Translations under genes and position numbers: made by a program
The notes under the pieces: model-generated
The model's input: only the letters and a program-made list of their open reading frames with translations
Database searches by the model: none
Told to the model about the DNA's origin: nothing
DNA from: Defluviitaleaceae bacterium
Lineage (GTDB): Bacteria > Bacillota > Clostridia > Lachnospirales > WQUN01
Reading direction: 5' to 3'
Assembly (NCBI GenBank): GCA_009788085.1
Contig: WQSB01000005.1
Coordinates: forward strand, 1 to 45,825
DNA: 45,825 nt
Shown here: positions 1 to 8,440 of the stretch, in pieces
Layout: each line of letters opens with the position of its first letter
How positions within the stretch are numbered: position 1 is the stretch's first letter

Positions 1-952
1 GAGCCGGGCTTTGCCCGGCGGAGCGGCGGGGCTTGGGGCGGAGGCCCATTTGAATGAAGCCCATTTGAATGAGGATTCCTTTGGGATTATCGGGATAGCC
101 TCTGTGGGGCCGATTTTGTCGGTTTTCCTGTACGGGATTGTTTTGCGGTTCATTCATGGCGGAATGCCCCCCGAAAGTGTTTATAACCCGGGCGCGCTGC
201 CCACGGACGTGGCCGTTGTGCTGGGCGCGAGCTTTACCGACACGCTTATCGCCCTGATGCCGCTTCTGATTGCGTTTGTGCCGTTCCAATTCCTTTTAAT
301 AAAGATGGCGAAAAAACCCTTCGTACGGATAATGGTAGGGATTATCCCCGTATTTGCGGGGCTTTTGATTTTTCTGTTTAGTATAGATTTTGGATTTGCC
401 TTTGCAGGACAGTATATCGGCGAGGTTTTTATGGACCCGGTGCGGCCCCAGTGGTTTCGTTGGCTGCTGCTGCTGGTGGGCTTTGTGCTTGGCGTGGCCA
501 TCACGCTGACCGAGCCCGCCGTTACCGTTCTTGGCGACCAGCTTGAGGAAATGATTTCAATAAAAAGCATGACCACCAGAATGACCCTAGCCGTGGGCAT
601 TGGGTTTTCAGCCATGCTTGCAATCGTAAAGATTATGTATGAGATAAATATTTTGTGGTTCATCGTGCCTCTTTACATTGTGGCTGTGGCCATGATGAAA
701 TTTACGCCAAAGCTTTTTGTGGGGCTGGCCTTTGACTCTGGCGGGGTTTCTGGCGGTGCGCTGTCCTCGGCGGTGCTGACTCCGCTGACCTTGGGCATCG
801 CTCAGGCCGTAGCCACCGCCGCAATCGTCGCCGGCCAAGAGGCACAGTCCATCTTAACAAACGGCTTTGGCATTCTGGCTTTCATTTCCGTAACGCCGCT
901 GATTGCGATTCAGGCCTTGGGTATTGTATACAGCAAACGGCATAAGTTCTAA
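1..952 (+). CDS. DUF1538 family membrane protein, 5'-truncated by window edge
   Basis: The frame is open to the left edge, so the TTG at 11 in the ORF track is not a trustworthy start; only the C-terminal part is present. About seven hydrophobic segments are visible, and the motif 'GVAITLTEPAVTVLGDQ' is the repeat signature of DUF1538 proteins, integral membrane proteins of unknown transport role that normally carry two such halves. The missing half presumably lies outside the window. The hydrophilic linker at its start carries a tandem 'AHLNE' duplication. The protein ends in 'YSKRHKF' at a TAA. A PII-like regulator or second DUF1538 gene often lies nearby in other genomes, but none is seen here. 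Family assignment is fairly sure; function is unknown. Confidence 0.8.
   Translation, partial: SRALPGGAAGLGAEAHLNEAHLNEDSFGIIGIASVGPILSVFLYGIVLRFIHGGMPPESVYNPGALPTDVAVVLGASFTDTLIALMPLLIAFVPFQFLLIKMAKKPFVRIMVGIIPVFAGLLIFLFSIDFGFAFAGQYIGEVFMDPVRPQWFRWLLLLVGFVLGVAITLTEPAVTVLGDQLEEMISIKSMTTRMTLAVGIGFSAMLAIVKIMYEINILWFIVPLYIVAVAMMKFTPKLFVGLAFDSGGVSGGALSSAVLTPLTLGIAQAVATAAIVAGQEAQSILTNGFGILAFISVTPLIAIQALGIVYSKRHKF
3..19. repeat. Perfect 7-bp inverted repeat (GC hairpin) in the DUF1538 linker
   Basis: GCCGGGC-TTT-GCCCGGC forms a perfect hairpin inside the coding frame. It lies in the low-complexity, GC-rich linker, immediately before the 15-bp tandem repeat. Confidence 0.6.
44..73 (+). repeat. Two tandem 15-bp units encoding AHLNE-AHLNE
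   Basis: The unit GCCCATTTGAATGAR occurs twice back to back, differing only at the last base, and keeps the DUF1538 reading frame. It looks like a recent slippage duplication in the linker between transmembrane halves. Confidence 0.75.
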
Positions 953-963
953 ATGCGGGAGGT

Positions 964-1432
964 ATGCAAGTGCCAGCTTTAACCGAAGAACAAATTAATC
1001 GTGGCTTTGAATGGTATCCCATTAGCGATAATTTTTAAACTGAATTGAAAGAGTACAAGGGAGAAGAACGGGTGTGTATTGCTTGTACACAGCTTAACGG
1101 ACTCCCTTACTTCAACTACGGCTTAGTCCCAGCCTGTGAGAAAAAGCGTATCCTTAACGAGTGGATAGACTTTCTAAAAACCGATTAAGCGAATAGAGGA
1201 CTATTCCCCCTTGGCCGAATTAAACAACTTAGAAGCCCTAACTATTGCGTCCGGCACGCTCCAGCGCGTCGCCGTTAAGGACTTAGAATTCCTGCGAAAA
1301 ATGCCAAACCTGCGCGTTTTTGGAACAGGCGAAACGACCCTGCGAAAAAAGTATACCCCGGCTGAACTCGCTGAGCTACGGGAGGAGTTGCCAAACCTGC
1401 GCTGGTTTTCTGTGAACGGCAAATTGATTTAG
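964..1432 (+). pseudogene. Decayed leucine-rich-repeat-like gene (in-frame stop plus frameshift)
   Basis: From ATG 964 the frame reads 'MQVPALTEEQINRGFEWYPISDNF', hits TAA at 1036-1038, then continues sensibly ('TELKEYKGEERVCIAC...EWIDFLKTD') to TAA at 1186. One frame over, directly after it, the reading 'IKRIEDYSPLAELNNLEALTI' has the spacing of a leucine-rich repeat and runs on through 'LEFLRKMPNLRVF' and 'LREELPNLRWFSVNGKLI' to the stop at 1432. The ORF track lists only this last part, from a TTG at 1211. The simplest reading is one small protein gene broken by a nonsense change and a frameshift near 1175-1190. The alternative is two or three unrelated short ORFs. No function can be given. 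Confidence 0.55.
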
Positions 1433-1449
1433 CCAAGGAGACAAATGAA

Positions 1450-2592
1450 ATGGAAAAAAGCAATAAGACGTTTTATATTTGTGTGCTGATTCTTTCGGCA
1501 ATATTTTTGTTTGTGGGGAACCGCTTCGCCTCGGGGGAGCGGGCCGGGCCGGATGATGTGTTCACCCCGTCGTATTATACCGGGGTTGTGACGCGAGTTA
1601 TTGAGAGGGTGGAAGACCCACACGGCATAGGGGCTCTTTGGTTTGAAACCACATATTTGTTTTTTGAAGTGCGATTGACGGGCCGGGGACGGCGCGGAGA
1701 GATTATCGCTGCGGAGCAGCATATCACCATGGGCGACGAGCGTGAGATAAGCGTCGGAGACAGGATTTTGCTTATTTTCGACGATTTCAACCATCGGTAT
1801 ATTTTTACAAATCATGTGAGAATCAACGCCATAATGATTTTGAGCGTGGTATTTCTCGCGCTGGTGATTCTATTTGGGCGCAAGAAGGGCTTTAACGCTA
1901 TTGTCGCGCTGGGTTTTACTTGTCTGGCGGTGTTTTTGGTGTTTGTCCCGGCAATCCTTTCCGGCCGGAATATTTATATCACCACATTTATTGTGTGCTT
2001 ATACGCCATCGTGTCCACGCTGATGCTGGTAGTTGGGCCAAATAAAAAAGCACTGTCCGCCATGCTGGGATGCTTAGGCGGCGTGCTTTTGGCCGGAGCC
2101 TTGATGTTTGTAATGGATATTGTGCTGAATTTGACTGGAGTTGTTGACCATGAAACCCACTTGCTTTTAATACTGGAAAACCATATTGATTTGCGGGCCC
2201 TTATTTTTGCAGGAGTGATTATCGGTGCGGTGGGCGCGATTATGGATGTGGCCATGTCGATTTCTTCCTCCTTGTGGGAGGTTCATCAGGCCGGGGCCGA
2301 ATCCGATTTCGCAAGTCTTTTTAAATCAGGCATTAATATCGGCAAGGATATCCTCGGCACCATGCTTAACACGCTGATTCTGGCCTATATCGGAAGCTCG
2401 CTGTCGCTGATTCTGGTTATTTTCGCCAACGCAACTTCTATGGCTATGCTTTTTAACATGGAAATGATTATTGTGGAATTCCTTCGGGCGTTGGTGGGCA
2501 GCTTTGGCATGTTCCTAACAATCCCGCTTACCGCCGGGATTTGCGGCTGGCTCTATACCCGGGAGGGTTATGATGAGGAAATGGGCTTTTAG
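1450..2592 (+). CDS. YibE/F family membrane protein
   Basis: This 380-aa protein has an N-terminal anchor (residues about 8-27), an extracytoplasmic region of about 90 residues with many charged residues, then seven or so hydrophobic segments. The stretch 'VGPNKKALSAMLGCLGG' and the following 'GAVGAIMDVAMSISSSLWEV' match the YibE/F family (Pfam YibE_F), polytopic proteins of unknown transport function common in Bacillota. The ATG at 1450 is preceded by AAGGAG at a 9-base spacing. The gene ends one base before the stop codon of the convergent serS gene, with no room for an intergenic terminator. Confidence 0.85.
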   Translation: MEKSNKTFYICVLILSAIFLFVGNRFASGERAGPDDVFTPSYYTGVVTRVIERVEDPHGIGALWFETTYLFFEVRLTGRGRRGEIIAAEQHITMGDEREISVGDRILLIFDDFNHRYIFTNHVRINAIMILSVVFLALVILFGRKKGFNAIVALGFTCLAVFLVFVPAILSGRNIYITTFIVCLYAIVSTLMLVVGPNKKALSAMLGCLGGVLLAGALMFVMDIVLNLTGVVDHETHLLLILENHIDLRALIFAGVIIGAVGAIMDVAMSISSSLWEVHQAGAESDFASLFKSGINIGKDILGTMLNTLILAYIGSSLSLILVIFANATSMAMLFNMEMIIVEFLRALVGSFGMFLTIPLTAGICGWLYTREGYDEEMGF

Positions 2593-2593
2593 A

Positions 2594-3868
2594 TTAAGAC
2601 CTCGCGCTTATTTCCGTAATCCCTCCCATGTAAGGCACTAGGGCCCCGGGGATTTTTACGCGGCCGTCGGCTTGCTGGAAGTTCTCCCAAATGGCTGCGA
2701 TGGTGCGGTTTACGCCCAGGCCGCTGCCGTTTAGGGTGTGGGTGAAAACAGGCTTGCCCCCTGAGTCTTTAAAGCGGATACCGGCGCGTCGGGCCTGAAA
2801 CGCCTCAAAGTTGGAGCAGCTTGAGACTTCTACATATTTATTATAGCTGGGCATCCAAACATTCAGGTCATAGGTCATGGCGTTGGCAAAGCCCAAATCC
2901 CCGGCGCATTGCTTGGTGACATTGTAAGGCAAGCCCAGCTTTTGCAAAATATCCTCCGCGTCGGCGGTGAGCCTTTCCAGCTCGTCATAGGAATTTTCCG
3001 GCCGGGCCAGCATAAATATCTCCACCTTGGGAAACTGATGCATACGTATGAGTCCCCGGGTGTCACGTCCGGCTGCGCCGGCTTCCTTTCGGAAGCTGGG
3101 CGTAAACGCGCAGAATTTAACGGGAAGCCGTGCCCCGTCGATGATTTCTTCCCGGTGAATGTTGGTAAGGGGCGTTTCCGCCGTGGGTATTAAAAAATAA
3201 TCCGTGTCGGAAAGGTGGAAAAGCTGGCCCTCCTTGTCGGGCAACTGGCCCACTCCCTCCATGCTGCGGCGGTGGGCTATTACCGGCGGGCTGATTTCCT
3301 CATATCCGTGGGCGGTGTGCCTGTCCAGCATGAAGCTGATTAATGCCCGCTCCATCCGTGCGCCAAGGCCGCGCAGCATTACAAACCGCGAACCGGTGAT
3401 TTTGGCGGCGGTTGCGGGGTCGAAAATGCCCAATGCTTCGCCTAAATCCCAATGGGGCTTTGGCTCGAAATCAAAAACGAGAGGCTCTCCCCAGCGGCGG
3501 ATTTCCACATTGTCCGCCTCGGAAAGCCCCTCCGGCACGGTGGCGTGTGGCGTATTGGGAATGCCCATAAGAAAGTCGTCAAGCTCTTCGTCTATGGCGC
3601 GGACCTCCGGCTCAAGAGCCTTTATCGTGTCGGAAAGCTCTTTCATTTCCGCCATCAGAGGCGCGGTATCCTTGCCCTCTTTTTTTAACGAGGGAATCTG
3701 CTTTGTAGCCGCGTTCTGTTTGGCCTTCATGTCCTCCGACTCACGGATAAGCTCGCGGCGGCGTTTGTCCAAAGTTTCGAACCGTTCCAATTGGAAGTCT
3801 TTCCCCCGCTTGGATAAAAGCCTCTTGGTTTCCTCAAAATTTTCACGCAGTGCCTTGATGTCAAACAC
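2594..3868 (-). CDS. serS: Seryl-tRNA synthetase
   Basis: Charges tRNA-Ser (and tRNA-Sec where present) with serine in the cytoplasm. The 424-aa product starts 'VFDIKALRENFEETKRLLSKRG', the typical N-terminus, followed by the long antiparallel coiled-coil tRNA-binding arm (about residues 25-105). Class II motifs are clear: motif 2 in 'FRKEAGAAGRDTRGLIRMHQF' and motif 3 in 'GLGVNRTIAAIWENFQ'. I chose the GTG at 3868 because it sits 7 bases after AGAAGG and matches the family start; the ORF track extends seven codons further to 3889. The gene lies 23 bases downstream of the chemoreceptor gene, so it may be co-transcribed with it. No T-box leader is present. Confidence 0.96.
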   Translation of the reverse strand: MFDIKALRENFEETKRLLSKRGKDFQLERFETLDKRRRELIRESEDMKAKQNAATKQIPSLKKEGKDTAPLMAEMKELSDTIKALEPEVRAIDEELDDFLMGIPNTPHATVPEGLSEADNVEIRRWGEPLVFDFEPKPHWDLGEALGIFDPATAAKITGSRFVMLRGLGARMERALISFMLDRHTAHGYEEISPPVIAHRRSMEGVGQLPDKEGQLFHLSDTDYFLIPTAETPLTNIHREEIIDGARLPVKFCAFTPSFRKEAGAAGRDTRGLIRMHQFPKVEIFMLARPENSYDELERLTADAEDILQKLGLPYNVTKQCAGDLGFANAMTYDLNVWMPSYNKYVEVSSCSNFEAFQARRAGIRFKDSGGKPVFTHTLNGSGLGVNRTIAAIWENFQQADGRVKIPGALVPYMGGITEISARS

Positions 3869-3891
3869 GTAATTACCTTCTTTCAACAATC

Positions 3892-6465
3892 TTACAGCTT
3901 GAAATAAGCTACAAGCTGTTGGAGTAATTCTGCTTGCGAATTTAATTCCTGTGATGCCGCCGCCGTTTCCTCGGAAACAGCCGAATTGCTTTGTACTACT
4001 TGTGATATTTGTGAAAGCCCGGTACTTACTTGTGAGATTGCTTCCGCTTGCTCACTTGATGAAGCAGAAATACTGTTTATAATTTCTGATACTTCGGTGG
4101 CGTTTCTCACAATCATGTCTAATGATTCTGATGTAGCTTCCGCAATTTCTGACCCACTTTCAACACGGCTGTTTGAAGTTGCGATAAGCTCCGTGGTTTC
4201 GGTTGCGGATTCTTGACTACGCCCTGCAAGGCTGCGTACTTCTTCCGCAACCACGGCAAAGCCTTTACCGTGGTCACCTGCCCGCGCCGCTTCCACGGCG
4301 GCGTTAAGCGCGAGAAGATTTGTTTGGAACGCAATGTCTTGAATAGCTTTGATAATCTTGGAAATTTCGCCCGATGAATGCTTAATTTGTGACATTGCCA
4401 TTAGCATTTCCTTCATGGAAGTGTTGCCCTCTTTGGCGTTGGCTGTTGACTTATTGGAAATTTCGCTTGCTTCCTTTGCATTGTCGGCGTTTTGGCGGGT
4501 TTGTTGGTTTATAACGTCAATCGTGGCGTTAAGCTCTTCCACCGAGCTTGCCTGCTCCTGCGCGCCGTTTGCCAGTTCTTGCGCGCTGGTTGAAATTTGT
4601 TTCGCACCCGACAGCACTTGCTCGGATGCAACCGAAATTTCTGACATAGTTTTGTGGAGCGTTGTTGAAATATTGTTGAGTGAGCCTTTAATTGTACTGA
4701 AATTGCCAACATACTCGCGTGTGATTTTTTTGGTCAAATCTCCGCCGGAAATAGCCTCCAAACATTCTGCTATATCACGAATATAAGAAGCGATTTCCCC
4801 AATAGTCCCGACGAAGCTTGTCAGGATATGGTTGAATACGCCTTTGTAATTATTCACGTTTGAATCAAGACCCTTTGAGGTCATTCTCGTAGTAATAGTG
4901 GCTATATCAAAATTGCCCGCTTTCATTTCGTCCATTGCCACTTCTATAAGTTTAAGCGGCTTGTCAACGGCAATGGCTATGCTGTTAAGCCCTTCCATAA
5001 TCTCGCGCCAATTACCCCTGTATTCAGCTGCATCAATTTGAAATTGCAAGTCGCCTCTGTTGGCGGCGGCATCAATCATCGCACCAATTTCTGTGCTGAC
5101 CGAATTCAGGTTGTCGGTAAGGCTGTTTATTGTTTGCGGTATAACACTCCATTCGCCCGGCCAATCTTCAATCGTCAAACTTGACTTAAAGTCTCCGTCG
5201 CTTATGCTGTTAAGCACATCAGCCATGCTCATTATGTCCGTGGCGGTTTGCGAAAGTATTTTATTTACAAGACCAATTACTTCCTCAAACGAATTTTGGT
5301 ATTTAGCAGCGTTTATTGTATAGCGCATATTTCCAGTTACTAAATACTCCTGTTGTGCTTTGGTTAAATCCCCAACTATGTCTTTTATAACATCCACAAG
5401 ACCGCAAACATCATGGGTGAGTGTGCCGATTTCATCTTTGGGTAAGTTTGCCCTGTTTATATTAACATTGATATTTCCGCTTGACACATCTTTTACAGTT
5501 CTTGTCAGTATATTAAGGGGTTTTAATGACCTCGATATCAAGAAAAACATCAACCCGGCGGCGGCCAAAAGTCCTACAACTCCAAAAATAATCAAAGTAG
5601 TTTGCAATGCGGCAGTGGTTGCGTTTGTATGCTCGTTTGAAAACCCTGCAAAAAACATACCGATAACTGAGCCGTCCCAACCGTGAAGCGGGAAATAGTA
5701 CGCACTAAACGGCAATCCCTGTAAGGTTAATTCCGTTGTGTAGTGCTGGTTTCCATCTATAACCGCTTGCACAACTTCCGGTGGAGCTAAAACGCCTATA
5801 TCGCGCTGGCCGCTTTCGTTCAAAAGGGTAGTAGCCACGCGTTCATCACCTGCGAAAATAGTGATTTCCGCATTGAGTGCACCGGCAAAAGAATCAACAA
5901 ACGCATCGTTTGACATAACCATATTGGTTGATAAGGTTCCGATAATTACTCCTTCACTCCAAATAGGCGTTAAGTACGACAAAGACATTGGGATTGCACT
6001 CGTGGAAGAAAAGCTGGGTACACCCTCACCCGCAAAACCACGCATAAAAAGCGGCACGCCATATACATTATCACCATATTGTGCGGGAGCGTGGGAGCGA
6101 AGCATCACATCAAAATTTTGGTCAATTATTACAAATGTATCAATTCCTACATTAGCCTTAATCGAGTTTAGGTAAGCAAGGAGTGCCGTTCTATTCTCAG
6201 CACGGTTAATCCCGGCATTCCAATTTCGCAAATGCTCCAGTACAGAAGAATTTTCAGCAGTTGCCATACTTGCAATCCGATTGCGCTCTTGTATGCTTTC
6301 GATGTAAGAATTTGTCATTTGGACTGCTGTGTCAAGCCGTTGTTCTGTGATTTCATCTGCGAAGTTGTTTACGCTGACAGCAGCATAAATGATGATTACA
6401 GCCACCAGTAGGATTAAAACAGCGACACTCGGAATAATGATTTTGCTCTTTAAGCTGTTAAACAT
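3892..6465 (-). CDS. Methyl-accepting chemotaxis protein with HAMP-like repeats
   Basis: An 857-aa chemoreceptor. Residues about 8-30 form the first membrane helix, followed by an extracellular Cache-like sensor of about 250 residues ('[18 protein letters not shown]', '[21 protein letters not shown]'), a second membrane helix near 290-312, a HAMP domain ('[20 protein letters not shown]') and then HAMP-like repeat segments with 'GDF/GDL...[18 protein letters not shown]'. The C-terminus is the signalling hairpin with the signature '[34 protein letters not shown]'. AAAGGAGG lies 8 bases before the ATG, and a good promoter lies upstream. The ligand is unknown. No CheB/CheR-binding pentapeptide is seen at the C-terminus, and no che genes are in the window. 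Confidence 0.93.
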   Translation of the reverse strand: MFNSLKSKIIIPSVAVLILLVAVIIIYAAVSVNNFADEITEQRLDTAVQMTNSYIESIQERNRIASMATAENSSVLEHLRNWNAGINRAENRTALLAYLNSIKANVGIDTFVIIDQNFDVMLRSHAPAQYGDNVYGVPLFMRGFAGEGVPSFSSTSAIPMSLSYLTPIWSEGVIIGTLSTNMVMSNDAFVDSFAGALNAEITIFAGDERVATTLLNESGQRDIGVLAPPEVVQAVIDGNQHYTTELTLQGLPFSAYYFPLHGWDGSVIGMFFAGFSNEHTNATTAALQTTLIIFGVVGLLAAAGLMFFLISRSLKPLNILTRTVKDVSSGNINVNINRANLPKDEIGTLTHDVCGLVDVIKDIVGDLTKAQQEYLVTGNMRYTINAAKYQNSFEEVIGLVNKILSQTATDIMSMADVLNSISDGDFKSSLTIEDWPGEWSVIPQTINSLTDNLNSVSTEIGAMIDAAANRGDLQFQIDAAEYRGNWREIMEGLNSIAIAVDKPLKLIEVAMDEMKAGNFDIATITTRMTSKGLDSNVNNYKGVFNHILTSFVGTIGEIASYIRDIAECLEAISGGDLTKKITREYVGNFSTIKGSLNNISTTLHKTMSEISVASEQVLSGAKQISTSAQELANGAQEQASSVEELNATIDVINQQTRQNADNAKEASEISNKSTANAKEGNTSMKEMLMAMSQIKHSSGEISKIIKAIQDIAFQTNLLALNAAVEAARAGDHGKGFAVVAEEVRSLAGRSQESATETTELIATSNSRVESGSEIAEATSESLDMIVRNATEVSEIINSISASSSEQAEAISQVSTGLSQISQVVQSNSAVSEETAAASQELNSQAELLQQLVAYFKL

Positions 6466-6538
6466 AGTAAATCCTCCTTTAGTGTGTTTTGGCTTTTTAG
6501 AAAGTCATTCTCTCCACACTTCACATCAAGTTGCTATG

Positions 6539-6567
6539 ATTTTATCATGGAATTTAATGATTTTCAA
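6539..6567 (-). promoter_or_regulatory. Vegetative-type promoter for the chemoreceptor gene
   Basis: On the minus strand TTGAAA (6567-6562), a 17-base spacer and TAAAAT (6544-6539) lie about 75 bases before the ATG. This is a good SigA-type match. It does not look like a SigD flagellar promoter. The gap 6466-6672 holds nothing else that I recognise. Confidence 0.65.
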
Positions 6568-6672
6568 GCCAAAAATCGGCATGAGAGCATTTGTGAAAAC
6601 AATTAACGAGGCATACACCGGCACATAGGCTTGCATTGTAAGCGGAGCCGTTTGTGAGGCGGCTGAATGTTT

Positions 6673-6858
6673 TTACGCGGCGGCCCGCTTTGAACGAAGC
6701 AGCCGGAAAGCCACGGCAACACCGACGGAGGCTACTGCGGCCAATGCCCCGTACTTTGCCAAACGCTTGCGCGATGCGGCGTAAGCCGCTATGTCCGCAA
6801 ATTCCGCTTCTTCTAAAAACAAATCATTAATTTCCCCGATACAGGTAAATAAGCTCAT
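6673..6858 (-). CDS. Small single-pass membrane protein coupled to the ECF sigma gene
   Basis: This 61-aa protein has an acidic cytoplasmic N-terminus 'IGEINDLFLEEAEFADI', a basic patch 'SRKRLAKYG', one hydrophobic helix (about residues 37-53) and a basic tail. The start overlaps the sigma gene stop as ATGA, and GGAAGGGG lies 7 bases upstream, so the two are translationally coupled. The N-terminal pattern 'IG.I.D.F.EEAE...KYGALAA' recalls the first 50 residues of the large membrane proteins that often follow this class of ECF sigma factor in Clostridia, but the extracytoplasmic domain is absent. It may be a minimal anti-sigma factor or a truncated remnant. Confidence 0.7.
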   Translation of the reverse strand: MSLFTCIGEINDLFLEEAEFADIAAYAASRKRLAKYGALAAVASVGVAVAFRLLRSKRAAA

Positions 6859-7418
6859 ATTACAACCCCTTCCTTTTCCAAATGAACACGAAGTTTCTTT
6901 CGTGCCCTAAAAAGTATTGATTTGACCTTGCTTTCACTCATTTGAAAGCGGCCGCTAATTGTGCCGATGCTTTCACCGTGAAAATACCTCAGCACAAAGG
7001 CGACTCTCGCCGCTTTGTCAACTTTGCCTAAAAAAGAATTTATCGCCTCGGTAATGAGGTGTTTTTCGTACTCCTTTTCTGGCTGCCCGCTTAAAGAGGT
7101 CAGGCACTCTTCCAATTCGTCAAGAAGCAGGCCGGTTTCGCCGCCACCGCGTTTTACCGCGCCCTTGGCGTGCCACTTGTTGACGGAAATATTCCGGGCT
7201 ATCCTTGCCAGAAACGCGCCAAGCATAAGGGGACGGTTCGGCGGGATTACCTCCCAGGCCTTTAGTAAGGTGTCGCTGACGCATTCTTCCGCGTCTTCGT
7301 TGCTGTATAAAATATTCACCGATGTCCTAAAGAGTCGGTTGCCATACTTTCGCCGCGTTTCGTCAATGGCCGATTCCTGACGCTCAAAATACATATCAAG
7401 TATCATATTATCTTCCAG
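6855..7418 (-). CDS. ECF-type RNA polymerase sigma factor
   Basis: About 187 residues. Region 2 is seen in 'KYGNRLFRTSVNILYSNEDAEECVSDTLLKAWEVIPP' and region 4 in 'VDKAARVAFVLRYFHGESIGTISGRFQMSESKVKSILFRARKKLRVHL'. It belongs to the clostridial ECF group whose members read 'NILYSxEDAEECVxDT...IPPxRP' and carry 'KRGGGE' before region 4. The start is uncertain. The ORF track uses ATG 7445, but that lies about 3 bases from the predicted transcript start. A strong GGGAGG (7432-7427) is 8 bases before a CTG at 7418, and the resulting 'LEDNMILDMYFERQESAI' matches the family N-terminus in length. ATG 7406 is the conservative alternative. It is probably autoregulated through the symmetric promoter upstream. 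Confidence 0.88.
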   Translation of the reverse strand: MEDNMILDMYFERQESAIDETRRKYGNRLFRTSVNILYSNEDAEECVSDTLLKAWEVIPPNRPLMLGAFLARIARNISVNKWHAKGAVKRGGGETGLLLDELEECLTSLSGQPEKEYEKHLITEAINSFLGKVDKAARVAFVLRYFHGESIGTISGRFQMSESKVKSILFRARKKLRVHLEKEGVVI

Positions 7419-7452
7419 ACTAACCACCTCCCTATTTTTCGCCATTCATATA

Positions 7453-7510
7453 TATAGACAGAAAAAGTACAGGCACAGTTGCAACCAAGGCTTGTTTTTT
7501 TCTGTCTATA
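7453..7510. promoter_or_regulatory. Mirror-image divergent ECF-type promoter with shared -35 palindrome
   Basis: The palindrome GTTGCAAC (7478-7485) is flanked on both sides, each after exactly 17 bases, by the same box. On the plus strand this is TGCAAC (7480-7485)-N17-TGTCTA (7503-7508); on the minus strand it is TGCAAC (7483-7478)-N17-TGTCTA (7460-7455). The outer arms TATAGACAGAAAAA (7453-7466) and TTTTTCTGTCTATA (7497-7510) are perfect 14-base inverted repeats. The form resembles ECF promoters of the TGCAAC...CGTCTA kind known for SigV-like factors. It would drive the ECF sigma gene leftward and degV-ygjV rightward. Confidence 0.72.
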
Positions 7511-7549
7511 AGAGTATAGCACGTAAAATTAACAAGGAGGGATTTTTTT

Positions 7550-8440
7550 ATGTACCGGGTAATATCTGACGGAGGCTGCGATTTTACTAAGGAAGAAGCG
7601 GAAAAGCTTAATATAGACATCGCGCCGTTTTATATCAGCTTTGACGGCGAAACACATTTAAAGGAGGGCGTAGACATAAGGAGGGAGGATTATTTCAACC
7701 GCCTTGTTTCCGACAAAGGGCTTTTTCCAAAAACGGCTCAGCCCAGCCCGCAGGATTATATTGACCTATACACACCACATCTTCAGGCAGGGAAGGATAT
7801 TCTTTCTCTGACTATATCCTCCAAGCTTAGCGGCTCTTTTAACAGTGCCGTGCTTGCCGCTGGTATCCTAAAAGAGGACTATCCCAACAGGGTAATTAAA
7901 ATAGTGGATTCGTTAAACGTAAGCATAGGCCAAGGGCTTATCCTTCGGGAGATAATTAGAATGCGCGACGCGGGATACAACCTGCAAAAAAATGTTCAGT
8001 TTGCGGAGAAGCTTCTTGCGACCACGCGAATCTACTTTACCTTGGAAAGCCTGGAATATCTCAAAAGAGGCGGGCGTATCGGCCCCACGACGGCATTTGT
8101 GGGCGGGATTTTGGGACTGTGCCCGATATTGCAGCTGGAAAACGGAGAGGTTTCCCAGCTGGACAATGTACGCGGCAGAAAAAACGCGCTAAAGCTGATT
8201 AACGAAGCCATGGTTGACGCGCTAAAAGACGAAACCCAAAATATAAGCCTAAGCATCGGCCATATACTCAGCGAAAATGACGCTGTTGCATTCAAGGAAG
8301 CAACCGAGGCTTCTTTGGGCATTATAATAGCCAACCCCATAACCGAGGTTGGCGCGGCCATCGGTTCACACGCGGGGCCGGGCGCACTGGCATTTGCATA
8401 TTGCAGAAAATACGAGACTTTACAGGAGGCACATCAATGA
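7550..8440 (+). CDS. DegV family fatty-acid-binding protein
   Basis: A 296-aa cytoplasmic protein of the DegV/FakB type, which binds a fatty acid and can present it to a fatty acid kinase for phosphorylation and use in phospholipid synthesis. Family features are 'ISDGGCDFTKEEAE' at the N-terminus, 'TAQPSPQDY' near residue 65, 'ISSKLSGSFNSA' near residue 85, 'LKRGGRIGPTTAFVGGILGLCPIL' near residue 175 and the C-terminal 'HAGPGALAFAY'. AAGGAGGG lies 7 bases before the ATG. It is probably transcribed from the ECF-type promoter upstream and overlaps ygjV (ATGA). No FakA-like kinase is in the window, so the lipid role is by family only. Confidence 0.92.
   Translation: MYRVISDGGCDFTKEEAEKLNIDIAPFYISFDGETHLKEGVDIRREDYFNRLVSDKGLFPKTAQPSPQDYIDLYTPHLQAGKDILSLTISSKLSGSFNSAVLAAGILKEDYPNRVIKIVDSLNVSIGQGLILREIIRMRDAGYNLQKNVQFAEKLLATTRIYFTLESLEYLKRGGRIGPTTAFVGGILGLCPILQLENGEVSQLDNVRGRKNALKLINEAMVDALKDETQNISLSIGHILSENDAVAFKEATEASLGIIIANPITEVGAAIGSHAGPGALAFAYCRKYETLQEAHQ

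Noticed and set aside
3204-3872. 222-aa plus-strand ORF
   Set aside because: Antisense to serS, with no ribosome site and Ser/Arg-rich shadow composition.
3869-3891. T-box or other leader for serS
   Set aside because: Only 23 bases separate serS from the upstream chemoreceptor gene; no antiterminator or T-box sequence fits.
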